From positions 11,593,001 to 11,657,000 of the forward strand of contig NZ_CP130630.1 of assembly GCF_030551255.1 (NCBI RefSeq): 64,000 nucleotides of DNA. Reading direction: 5' to 3'. Positions 25,750 to 33,816 of the stretch are shown one piece after another. The stretch comes from Streptomyces sp. NL15-2K. GTDB taxonomy: Bacteria > Actinomycetota > Actinomycetes > Streptomycetales > Streptomycetaceae. Made by a program: the position numbers and the translations under genes. Numbering within the stretch: position 1 is the stretch's first letter; every line of letters starts with the position of its first letter. Under the pieces are notes generated by a model. That model ran no database searches. It was not told the origin of the DNA and saw only the letters and a program-made list of their open reading frames with translations.

Positions 25750-26230
25750 CTGGCAGGCGTCAGCCTTCTTCAGCAGGTCACGAACCCGGGCGTCTCCGAA
25801 GGCCGCATCTGTCCAACAGGCGGCATCCCGGTCCAGGGCAAGGGGTGCCAGGAATGGGTGATCGGGTCCTGGAAGTAGACGCTGCGGCGGTCCCGCGGGT
25901 CGCACGCGCGACCGCCGGCAGCGCCGTGCGCTTCCACCAGGGGCCCGAACGCCACCGGTCTGGCGGCCGCAGCGGCCACCAAGTCCTCCTGCAGTCCGAG
26001 CGGATCCTGCGTCGGCCGCCCTGGGCCGACAACTGGTCCAGAGCGCCGTAGACGTGCGGCCGCCAGCCAGCCACCACGCTGTACCGCCAGCCAGCCGCGG
26101 CCGCTCGCGCCTGGCGTCGATCCCCACGAAATGCGCCGGCACCAGCTCGTAGAACAGCTCCGGCGAAGCAGTAGCTCGAACAGCAGTTGACGGATGATGC
26201 CGAACGCCCGCTCGCAGGCGGTCGCTGACG
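25750..26230 (-). pseudogene. frameshifted remnant of a Mu/TniA-type transposase C-terminus
   Basis: Minus-strand frames contain SPELFYELVPAHFVGIDARR, then DPRDRRSVYFQDPITHSWHP followed by LPWTGMPP, and finally FGDARVRDLLKKAD in a shifted frame. The VYFQDP-x-x-x-x-WHPLPW segment resembles the small barrel that follows the catalytic core in TniA/TnsB/Mu-type transposases. No catalytic DDE part is intact. Together with the TniQ-like remnant at 15950 it suggests a lost Tn7/Tn5053-like element. Confidence 0.4.
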
Positions 26231-26252
26231 GACGCCTCCGTGATCTGGCCGA

Positions 26253-26653
26253 CCGGACGGCTGGTACCGCACCGGCGACATCGTCCGCGCGCATTCCTCG
26301 GGCAACCTCGTCATCGAGGGACGCGACAAGGACCTCATCAATCGGGGTGGCGAGAAGATCTCCGCCGAGAAGGTCGAGAACCTCATCTACCGCCTGCCCG
26401 GTGTCGCCCGCGTCGCCGCCGTCGCGAAGCCCGCCCCGGACCTGGGGCGCGGGTGTGCGTGGTGGTGGTCGTCGAACCGGGCACCGACCTGATCCTCGTA
26501 TTGGTCCGCGCCGCCCTCACCGCGATGCAGGTGGCCCGCTACAAACTCCCCGAAGACCTACTGGTCATGGACGAACTTCCGCTGACGAAGATCGGCAAGA
26601 AGCGTCTGCGGGATGTCGTCCATGGCAAGTCAGACTCCGTCGAGGGGGTGTGA
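26253..26653 (+). pseudogene. C-terminal fragment of an aryl-AMP ligase (EntE/DhbE-like)
   Basis: The frame starts abruptly with PDGWYRTGDIVRAHSSGNLV, then GRDKDLINRGGEKISAEKVE and NLIYRLPGVARVAAV, as in 2,3-dihydroxybenzoate-AMP ligases. A single-base frameshift near 26447 moves the rest into another frame (VEPGTDLILVLVRAAL, YKLPEDLLVMDELPLTKIGK). The N-terminal adenylation core is absent. The gene is truncated and frameshifted. Confidence 0.75.
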
Positions 26654-26744
26654 CGGCGTTCGCCGGCGCAGAGGGCGGGCCGACGACGTTGCGGTGATGC
26701 CGCCGCTTCCCCTGAGGGAGTCAAAGCTGCTTTGCCGGCCCTTT

Positions 26745-26777
26745 GGCGGTACCTGGGGAACAGCTCCAGGTACCGCC
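26745..26777. terminator. strong stem-loop after the AMP-ligase fragment
   Basis: GGCGGTACCTGG (26745-26756) pairs perfectly with CCAGGTACCGCC (26766-26777) across a 9-nt loop. It fits a factor-independent terminator of the high-GC type without a U-tract. Confidence 0.7.
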
Positions 26778-27125
26778 ATCACCGCCGACCCGTCCCCGAC
26801 CGTCGGACCAGCAACGCGAAGTGAGTGCCCCTCTCCTGGTGACCAGCCTCATGCGTCCTCGCGTACGTCCTGCCGCTGCGTTGCCTCTGCGCGGACCAGG
26901 CCGAGCACTTCGAGCACCGGCCGGTCGGTCAAAGGGAACGGATCTGCGTCATCGGCGCGAGTCGTCCGCCAGCCCAGGGACTGCACGTCGCCACACGTCG
27001 TGCGTGGCGAACCGCAGCCCGGAATCGGGGAGCGATCATCATTCCCCTCCGCAGACGCCCTCGACAGCGAACTTCTGGTACAGGTGCGCCGCCGTTCACT
27101 GCGTGACCCCATCCGTGGTGCGCTT
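26778..27125. other. intergenic stretch without a recognisable gene
   Basis: A minus-strand frame with segments such as DPFPLTDRPVLEVLGLVRAE looks weakly coding, but I cannot assign it. The stretch lies downstream of the alpha/beta hydrolase gene. Confidence 0.3.
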
Positions 27126-27920
27126 TCAGACGTTGCGCTTGCCGAGGAAGTCGGTGATGAGCTGCAGCCACTCGTCGGTCCGCTCCAGCATCGGCAGGTG
27201 GCCGGTGGCGATTTCTACGAGTTGGGCGTCGGGGATGGTCTCGGCGAGGTGGCGGTGCAGGGCGGTGGAGGTGAGCCGGTCGTCGGTGGTCGAGATGACC
27301 AAAGTGGGGATCTTGATGCCGGCGAGGTCGTCCCGGACGTCGACATGGCCGACGAGGTCGGTCTGCTCGGAGCTGCCGTCGGCCGCGGTGGCGGCGGTGT
27401 AGCCGAGGGTCTGCCGCAGTTGCTCGGCAGGCATGGACTCCAGCGCCTGGGTGCCGAGGGCCATCATGAGCAGGAATTCGGCGAGCAGTTCGCGGTCGCA
27501 GGACGCGGCGATCTTGCTCCAGACCGAGGAGGCGAGAGCGAGCCGGTTGTCGCGGTGCGGGAAGGCGGCGGTCAGGACGAGTGCGGTGACGCGCTCGGGA
27601 TGGCGGGCGGCGACTCGGATGGCGACCGGGCCGCCGAGGGAGAAGCCGGACACGGCGAAGCGGTCGAGGCCCTCTGCGTCGGCGGCGGCGATGAGCTGGT
27701 CGGCGAGGTCGTCGACGGACAGCGGGGCGGTGGAGCGGGGGGTGTCGCCGCTGCCGGGGTAGTCGATGCCGACGACGGTGTGGCGGGCGGCGAGTGCTTC
27801 CAGGACGGGGCCGTAAGTGCCTGCCAGGCTGCTTCCGGCGCCGTGGGCGAGGAGCAGGCCGGGGCCGGAACCGAGGCGCGTGCGGGAGAACGTGGGTTCG
27901 GGCAGGTTGCGAGGTGACAT
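27126..27920 (-). CDS. alpha/beta-fold hydrolase
   Basis: The 264-residue protein has the oxyanion segment LLLAHGAGSSLAGTYGPVLE, the nucleophile elbow GFSLGG near residue 93, a late Asp in LVISTTDDRLT and the catalytic His in ATGHLPMLE. This is a complete alpha/beta hydrolase of the esterase/haloperoxidase type. ATG at 27920 was preferred over 27926 because AGGCGG lies at better spacing. The start overlaps the start of a divergent TetR gene, an arrangement that usually means the regulator controls the hydrolase. Confidence 0.88.
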   Translation of the reverse strand: MSPRNLPEPTFSRTRLGSGPGLLLAHGAGSSLAGTYGPVLEALAARHTVVGIDYPGSGDTPRSTAPLSVDDLADQLIAAADAEGLDRFAVSGFSLGGPVAIRVAARHPERVTALVLTAAFPHRDNRLALASSVWSKIAASCDRELLAEFLLMMALGTQALESMPAEQLRQTLGYTAATAADGSSEQTDLVGHVDVRDDLAGIKIPTLVISTTDDRLTSTALHRHLAETIPDAQLVEIATGHLPMLERTDEWLQLITDFLGKRNV

Positions 27921-28507
27921 GGTCATCCGCCTGGCCGACCCCGGGCAACCCGCGCGTGCAGCGCACCCGCAACCGCGTGCTGGCCGTCGCGCGAGAACTG
28001 CTGCCTCAGGTCGGACCGGCCGGGCTGACCTATGCCCTGCTGGCCGAGCGGGCGGACGTCACCCGCCAGACCCTCTACCGGCACTGGCCCACCCGAGCCG
28101 CACTGCTCTTCGACCTCGTCCTCGAAGGTCCCGACCTCGGCACCTACCCGGAACCGGGCAGCGACGTGGGCGCCGTGGCCACCGCCTGGCTGAAGAGCCT
28201 GCGCGCCGGCGTCAGCGTGCCGGCCGTGCGAACCGCGGCTCTGGCCGTCACCGCTCAGGCTGACCACGACCCCGACAGCGCCCAGGCACTCGTCCGCATC
28301 GGCGAAGACCGCTACGCCGGCTTCAACAGGCTGCTGGAGCCTTCGGGCGTCCAGATCAGCGACGACGAGTTCACCCTGCTGTACGGGCCCGTCCTCGCCC
28401 GGCTCTTCCTCGACCGCGGCCAGGTCACCGACGCCTTCATCGACGCCGTCGTGGCCCAGTGGCTCACCATGCTGGAGCGTGTCGGCGCACTGCAGGACTC
28501 CCAGTAG
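27914..28507 (+). CDS. TetR-family transcriptional regulator, divergent from the hydrolase
   Basis: The helix-turn-helix reads RNRVLAVARELLPQVGPAGL, AERADVTRQTLYRHWPTRAAL, followed by a ligand domain to residue 197. The start is uncertain: GTG at 27914 gives 197 residues and overlaps the divergent hydrolase start, while a GTG about 39 bp downstream would shorten it. There is essentially no intergenic space, so any operator must lie inside coding sequence. The ligand is unknown. Confidence 0.85.
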   Translation: MTWSSAWPTPGNPRVQRTRNRVLAVARELLPQVGPAGLTYALLAERADVTRQTLYRHWPTRAALLFDLVLEGPDLGTYPEPGSDVGAVATAWLKSLRAGVSVPAVRTAALAVTAQADHDPDSAQALVRIGEDRYAGFNRLLEPSGVQISDDEFTLLYGPVLARLFLDRGQVTDAFIDAVVAQWLTMLERVGALQDSQ

Positions 28508-29189
28508 TAGTCGCCGAGACCTCTTGACAGAGGCCAACTGGAACAACCGCGTTCAGGCAGCGAAACCGGACTCGTGTCAACCGTCATCGCCACCCCCGCC
28601 GAGTCAGCCCCGCAGCCCCGCTGCCGAGCGCTACCGCACGCCCTGCATGGCTGCCATCCAGAGGCCCGCGCCCCCATCGTCGGACCGCCGCTTCATCGGC
28701 ATGCGATCAGGGCGGAAGCACCCGAGAGCTGACCACTTATCCCTGACGGACCGTCTGAGTAAGAGTCCCGGTTCGTCGTACCGGTCGGGTGACAGCGCCT
28801 GACCTTCCGCATCGGTTTCCTCAGGATGGCGGCCGGAGGCGGCACCTGATCTGGAAGAAGCAGGGGACCGCTGCAGGAAGTGGGCGCCAGCCCGGCGATT
28901 GGCTTCATGGAAGCTTCATGTGCTCAGTGGTACGTGCTTTATGAGGCGGCTGTTGTCTGGCGGTCATGCACGTACTCCTCGTCCCGCCGGTGGACAGCGT
29001 TGATCACCCTGCTGTGCGGCACCTGACTACGGCGGTTGACACCGCGCTGTCCGGTGCCGTTGTGATCGGCGCGTTCCTTCGTCTGGGGTCGGCCAGGCGA
29101 GTGGACTCCGTTGGGCAGGGGTCGGCGATGACGCGCTGCATGCAGGAACCGCCACCTTGCTCACCTGTGCGGAGCCGACTGTCGGCCGG
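28508..29189. other. long stretch without a recognisable gene
   Basis: No convincing coding frame or RNA gene is seen. A frame starting MHVLLVPPVDSVDHP at about 28966 is too short to assign. The stretch is probably decayed DNA between the TetR gene and the XdhC-like remnant. Confidence 0.35.
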
Positions 29190-29395
29190 CGCGGCAATGT
29201 CCGCGTCATGGGGTTCCCACGTATGAGCGCCGGATCGATCTGCTGACGGCGACTGGCCCGGCAGAGGAGCGACTTACCCGCTTGCGCTCCCCGATCGGCC
29301 TGCACCGCGCGCACGCCCGCGCGTGGAGGCGGCGGTCTCCATTACGGCGGGGACCATCGCCGTCCTGCGCAGGCCCTGCCCGGCCTGGCGACGGC
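29190..29395 (+). pseudogene. possible XdhC/CoxF C-terminal remnant
   Basis: Read with frame changes, the sequence gives YERRIDLLTATGPAEERLTR then LRSPIGL and VEAAVSITAGTIAVLRR. This recalls the XdhC segment R-x-L-x-x-L-G-x-x-x-x-L-x-R-L-x-x-PIGLD-(x)n-E-A-VSI-AEI. The order and spacing fit, but several frameshifts are needed and the conserved Asp is lost. Low confidence. Confidence 0.35.
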
Positions 29396-29453
29396 GCCGT
29401 GACGCACGCGCATACGACCTGACTCGCACACAGAATGAAGAGGAAAACTGGAA

Positions 29454-30638
29454 ATGAACCTGCGACGGAACATCTCGCGTCGAAGGATGATCGAAGGGGC
29501 ATCGGCCGCGGCGCTTGCCACGGCGGCGGCGGCCACGGTGCCGGCTGCCATGGCTAGTCCGGAGGCGGCAACGTCCGGTCCGGGGCTGCCGAAGGGCAAC
29601 TGGCGTATCGATACCCACGCGCACTACAGCCCCGACGTGTACAACGACTACCTGAAGCGCTATGGCCTGCTCGGCGCCATTACCGGGGCGTACGGTCCGT
29701 GGTCGGTCGATCGGCACCTGGCCTTCATGGACCAGTACCGGATCCAGGCGAGCGTCCTGTCGTTCGGCGACCTCCAGGTCACCGTCGGCCCGGTCGACGA
29801 CCGGCGCGCCACCGCCCGCGCGGTCAACGACTACGCCCGCGACCTCGTGCAGACCCGTGGTGACCGGTTCGGGATCTTCGCGGTCACCCCGATGCCCGAC
29901 ATCGAGGGCTCGGTGGCCGAGGTGGACCGCGCGCTCGGCGACTTGGATCTCGACGGCATCTGTCTGCTCACCAATTACAAGGGCACCTACCTGGGGGATC
30001 CTTCATTCGCGCCTCTGTACGAGATCCTCAATGACCGCGGTGCCTACGTCTACGTCCACCCGACGGGTCCGGAGGTGAACCCGGCTCCGAAGCTCTGCTT
30101 CGGTCCGGACATCCCGGCCGGGAACAACGTCTTCGAGTACACCTTCGACGCGACCCGTGCGATGACGAGCCTGATCTACAACGGTGTTCTGCGGGACTCC
30201 CCGAACATCCGCTGGCACTTCACGCACTGCGGCGGGGCACTGCCGTTCCTGGCCTACCGGCTCGCGACCCGGCACTCGGCCTTCCCGCCGTTCAATGAGG
30301 TGCTGCCGGAAGGCCCCCTCACGTACCTCTCGCGGATGTACTTCGACGACGCACAGGCGTTCACCGCCGCGCAGTTGCAGCCGCTGTCGACGCTGGTGCC
30401 CGCCGACCACATCATGTTCGGCAGTGACTGGCCGGCGACCCGCCACCTCTACGCGGCCGACAACGTCGAGACGATGCCCTTCCTCAAGGGCAGCCTGCCG
30501 CTTCTCAAGGCAGGCGACCCCGAACCGACCGTCGACGAGATCTACAGCCGACGCCAGCGGATCGCTCTCGAGCGGACCAACGCCCTCGAGCAGTTCCCGA
30601 AACTGCGGGCGCGTATACGCCGCTCCGGCTCGCGCTGA
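29454..30638 (+). CDS. Tat-exported amidohydrolase family 2 (ACMSD-like) enzyme
   Basis: The 394-residue product starts with a twin-arginine signal (ISRRRMIEGASAAALATAAA). The mature part has the metal motif DTHAHY near residue 53, YVHPTGP, HFTHCGGALPFLAYRL and the late Asp in MFGSDWPATRHLY, the ligand set of the amidohydrolase-related (family 2) decarboxylases and hydrolases. GAGGA precedes the ATG at 29454. Tat export suggests it folds with its metal in the cytoplasm and acts outside. Its substrate may be an aromatic or cyclic acid; nothing nearby specifies it. Confidence 0.9.
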   Translation: MNLRRNISRRRMIEGASAAALATAAAATVPAAMASPEAATSGPGLPKGNWRIDTHAHYSPDVYNDYLKRYGLLGAITGAYGPWSVDRHLAFMDQYRIQASVLSFGDLQVTVGPVDDRRATARAVNDYARDLVQTRGDRFGIFAVTPMPDIEGSVAEVDRALGDLDLDGICLLTNYKGTYLGDPSFAPLYEILNDRGAYVYVHPTGPEVNPAPKLCFGPDIPAGNNVFEYTFDATRAMTSLIYNGVLRDSPNIRWHFTHCGGALPFLAYRLATRHSAFPPFNEVLPEGPLTYLSRMYFDDAQAFTAAQLQPLSTLVPADHIMFGSDWPATRHLYAADNVETMPFLKGSLPLLKAGDPEPTVDEIYSRRQRIALERTNALEQFPKLRARIRRSGSR

Positions 30639-30971
30639 GCCGCGACCGCACGCCGAGCCCGCCGCCTGCTGCCCCGCCGGCGGGGCGATGGACGGCGCTC
30701 TGTGCAAAGGTCAGCGCCTGCCGACGGAGGGGCCACCGACGGAAATCGACGCCGCCTGGCCGGGCGAACGCGGCCCGCAGGATGGGTGCCGGGCTGTGCA
30801 GGTCCGCTTCGCACGTGGCGGGTCGTCGCTCCTGCCGCAGCGAGACCACCGCGGCAATCCAAGCCCGGCTCCTGCGGGCGGTGCCGGGCGAGGTCGACCT
30901 TCTTGCGCATACCAGGCCGTGCATCGGGCTGACGGCACCGGCGTGGAAGTCGTGAACGCCTTAGGCGACGA
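30639..30971. other. intergenic stretch without a recognisable gene
   Basis: No coding frame or hairpin of note is seen between the amidohydrolase stop and the IS701 element. Confidence 0.3.
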
Positions 30972-30975
30972 CTAG

Positions 30976-32417
30976 TAGGGCTTGGTCAGGTCGGTATCGC
31001 TGTGGGTATGTCGCGGTGACAGGTGGGGCAGGCGCCGGTCCAGACCGCGAGGAGTAGCTGCAGTTCGCGGGCGACCTTGTAGAGGCTCAGGCCGACGCCG
31101 TCTCTTTTGGGGACCGGGTGATGCGCTGGAGGGTGCAGAAGGCGTGGGCTGCGGAGACGAGGGTGACGTGGTGGTGCCAGCCTCTCCAGGTGCGGCCCTC
31201 GAAGTGGGCCAGGCCCAGGACCTGCTTCATCTCGCGGTAGTCGTGCTCGATGCGCCAGCGCAGCTTCGCGGTGCGCACGAGGGTGGCCAGCGGGGTCTCG
31301 GCGGGCAGGTTGGACAGCCAGAACTGGACGGGTTCGGGCTCGGTGGCGGGCCATTCGGCCAGCAGCCAGCGCACGGGCAGTTCGGGTCCGTCGGTGTTCT
31401 TGCGGATCTCGCGTCCGGCGGGCCTGATCCGCAGGGCCACGAACCGCGAGTACATCCGCTTCAGGCCGCTGCGGCCGCTGCCCGGGCGGGAGCCTTCCCG
31501 CCACTGCACCGGCTTCGCGGCCCGCTTGCCGGCCTCGATGACCAGCTTCTTCACGGCCTGGGCCGGCTCGGGGTAAACGGGCTGCGGCCGAGGCCCGCGA
31601 CCGCCGTAGGGCGGGATGTGGAGCCTGGCTTCTTCCGGCTGGGCAGTGGTCGTGGTGGAGATGCCCACCACGTAGTCAAGGCCGCGTTCCTCCAGGCCGA
31701 GGCGGAAGACCGCGGCATCGCCGTAGCCTCCGTCGGCGACGACGAGGGGGACCTCGATGCCCCACGACCTCGTCTCGTCGATCATGTCCAGGGCCAGCTG
31801 CCACTTCTCGACATGACCGACCTCTTCGGGGATGCCGCACTTCGTGCGGCGGGCCACCTTGGCCGGATCGGCCTTCGGCGAGGCGGGGTCCCAGCTCTCG
31901 GGCAGGAACAAGCGCCAGTCGACGGCCGCCGACGCTGCGTCGGAGGCCAGATGCAACGACACCCCGGCCTGGCAGTTGGTGACCTTGCCCGCGGTTCCGG
32001 TGTACTGCCGGGCCACGCACGCCGAGGCGTCCCCGTCCTTGAGGAAGCCGGTGTCATCGACGATCAGGGCGGTCGGCTTGATCACCTGCTGCATCCGCCA
32101 GGCGAGGCGGGCCCGCACATGCGCCGCCTCCCACGGGCTGGTGGTGATGAAGTGGGCCAGAGCCTGCCGGTTGCCGTCCTCACCCAGCCGGGCGGCCATC
32201 GGTTCCACCGACTTGCGCCGCCCGTCCAGCAGCAGCCCCCGCAGATAGACCTCGCCCCACCGGCGCTGATCCGCCCGCGCGAACGGCTCGAACATCTCCG
32301 CCGCGAAGTCCTCCAGATCACACCGGACCGCGGCCAACTCCCCACCCAGCACACCCGCTCAACGACCCAACCGATCAAGCGGACACGCCACCGGCGAATG
32401 AACCTGACCAAGCACTA
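30976..32417 (-). mobile_element. IS701-family insertion sequence, complete
   Basis: The 1442-bp element has near-identical 16-bp ends, TAGGGCTTGGTCAGGT at the left and TAGTGCTTGGTCAGGT read inward from the right. Both ends are flanked by CTAG (30972-30975 and 32418-32421), the target duplication typical of IS701. The right CTAG is at the same time the left flank of the adjacent MITE. One transposase gene fills the interior on the minus strand. Confidence 0.92.
31087..32352 (-). CDS. IS701-family transposase
   Basis: The 421-residue protein shows the DDE_5 pattern: ALIVDDTGFLKDG (first Asp), VPLVVADGGYGD (second Asp) and LRWRIEHDYREMKQVLGL (Glu region). The frame ends at SPKETASA near 31087. 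A -1 shift at an A-AAA-G run (complement of 31105-31109) would extend it to 30986 with LSLYKVARELQLLLAVWTGA and CPTCHRDIP, a tail that looks like authentic transposase sequence. The element may therefore be frameshifted at its C-terminus by programme or by mutation. N-terminal start uncertain by a few codons. Confidence 0.88.
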   Translation of the reverse strand: MLGGELAAVRCDLEDFAAEMFEPFARADQRRWGEVYLRGLLLDGRRKSVEPMAARLGEDGNRQALAHFITTSPWEAAHVRARLAWRMQQVIKPTALIVDDTGFLKDGDASACVARQYTGTAGKVTNCQAGVSLHLASDAASAAVDWRLFLPESWDPASPKADPAKVARRTKCGIPEEVGHVEKWQLALDMIDETRSWGIEVPLVVADGGYGDAAVFRLGLEERGLDYVVGISTTTTAQPEEARLHIPPYGGRGPRPQPVYPEPAQAVKKLVIEAGKRAAKPVQWREGSRPGSGRSGLKRMYSRFVALRIRPAGREIRKNTDGPELPVRWLLAEWPATEPEPVQFWLSNLPAETPLATLVRTAKLRWRIEHDYREMKQVLGLAHFEGRTWRGWHHHVTLVSAAHAFCTLQRITRSPKETASA

Positions 32418-32421
32418 CTAG

Positions 32422-32582
32422 TGCCCCGACAGGCAACGTTCGCCCCGTCACGACGCCCGGCACGCACTCTCGCCGCACCGGCCGAAAGCCCAAGTACGTC
32501 CAGTACGAGGGCTTCCGGCCAGCACGCCGAGAGCACGCACCGGACGCCGCTCCTCAACGGGCAAACGTTGCCTGCCGGGGCA
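32422..32582. repeat. 161-bp foldback MITE flanked by CTAG
   Basis: The ends are inverted repeats: GTGCCCCGACAGGCAACGTT from 32422, and GTGCCCCGGCAGGCAACGTT on the complement from 32582. CTAG flanks both sides (32418-32421 and 32583-32586). The symmetry continues inward; GGCCGAAAGCCC near 32490 faces GGGCTTCCGGCC near 32513, and the centre is GTAC-GTCCA-GTAC. The whole element can fold into one long imperfect hairpin. No gene is encoded. This is a miniature inverted-repeat transposable element; its parent IS is not in the window. Confidence 0.85.
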
Positions 32583-32869
32583 CTAGGTCGAGGTGCCGCA
32601 GGTGGAGCGCGGCGGCACGTTCACCGGTGACGGGGATCCGTGCGGTAACGGGATGTCGGCGGAGGTGAAGTCGGCACGCGGTACGCCTGCTTGTTGTGCG
32701 CGCCCCGCCAGGTCGTCGAGGACCGCGCGTAGCCGGTCGGCAGAGGTCACGATGTCGTCCGTGGTCGGCAGCCGGCCACCGTCCAGCACGAGCGGCGGAT
32801 GCCGGTGCTGGGCGAAGACCCCCAATCACAAGGCGCAGAGGTCGGCAGCCGGCTTGGCGGACGGGCTCC

Positions 32870-33049
32870 AGGCGCGTGCGCGCCCTCGCCGACCGCCTCA
32901 TGGAGCTGCTCGACGACCCCGCGGCCCGGCGCCGGATGGGCGAGGCCGACCGGAGATCGTCGCCGGCCACGACATCCACCGTACGCTGGCCGCAGTCGAG
33001 GCCCTCTACCTCCATGCCGCCGGTCACTCCGCGGCCATGACGGCGCTCC
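32870..33049 (+). pseudogene. C-terminal fragment of a glycosyltransferase
   Basis: Read with one frameshift the sequence gives VRALADRLMELLDDPAARRR then MGEADR and RIVAGHDIHRTLAAVEALYL. This is the C-terminal helix region (L-L-D-DP-x-x-R-x-x-MG) typical of GT-B glycosyltransferases. The rest of the gene is gone, replaced by unassigned sequence and the MITE. It lies 41 bp before the response regulator gene and may once have been in its operon. Confidence 0.6.
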
Positions 33050-33089
33050 CTCTTCCCCCTCCCCACCTCGGCGATGGAAAGCGAGCACG

Positions 33090-33794
33090 ATGAGTACGCA
33101 GCGCGTTCTGGTCGTCGATGACGAACCCAAGATCCGCATGACCGTGCGCGGCTACCTGGAGGCGGACGGGTTCCACGTCATCGAAGCCGCGGACGGACCG
33201 TCCGCCCTGCAGGCGGTCACCTGCGACCGGCCGGACCTCGTGGTGCTGGACGTGATGCTCCCCGGGCTGGACGGATTCCAGGTCCTGCGCCGCATCCGGG
33301 AGGCGAGCCAGCTCCCGGTGATCATGCTCACCGCCCGGGACGAGGAGGTCGACCGGCTGATCGGCTTCACCACCGGCAGTGACGACTACGTCACCAAGCC
33401 GTTCAGCCCCCGCGAACTGGCACTGCGCGTGCGCGCCATCCTGCGGCGCACCGACAACCGGTCCGAGGCGGCCCACGAGGACGGGGTGCTGCGCTTCGAC
33501 GGACTGACTGTCGATCCCGGGACGCGGACCGTCCTCGTCGCCGCCGACCGGACGGTGGAGCTGTCCGCCCTCGACTTCGACTTGCTGCTTGCGATGGCCC
33601 GGGCCCCTGGGCGGGTCTTCACCCGGCGCGGACTGCTGGCCCAGGTGTGGGGCGAGGACTTCTTCGGCGACGAGCGCGTCGTGGACGTACACATCCGCAC
33701 TCTGCGGCGTGCGTTGGGCGACGACGCGAGCGCGCCCCGGTTCGTGGGCACCGTCCGCACCATCGGCTACCGGTTCATCGGGCGTCCCGCCTAG
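33090..33794 (+). CDS. OmpR/PhoB-family response regulator
   Basis: The 234-residue protein has an N-terminal receiver domain (RVLVVDDEPKIRMTVRGYLE, phospho-acceptor Asp in DLVVLDVMLPGLDGF, Lys in DYVTKPFSPRELALR) and a C-terminal winged helix (DFDLLLAMARAPGRVFTRRG, VDVHIRTLRRALGDD, VGTVRTIGYRF). ATG at 33090 has GGAAAG upstream. The histidine kinase gene follows 22 bp later, forming an obvious two-component pair. Confidence 0.93.
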   Translation: MSTQRVLVVDDEPKIRMTVRGYLEADGFHVIEAADGPSALQAVTCDRPDLVVLDVMLPGLDGFQVLRRIREASQLPVIMLTARDEEVDRLIGFTTGSDDYVTKPFSPRELALRVRAILRRTDNRSEAAHEDGVLRFDGLTVDPGTRTVLVAADRTVELSALDFDLLLAMARAPGRVFTRRGLLAQVWGEDFFGDERVVDVHIRTLRRALGDDASAPRFVGTVRTIGYRFIGRPA

Positions 33795-33816
33795 CGGCCA
33801 GGAAGGACACCCGCCC

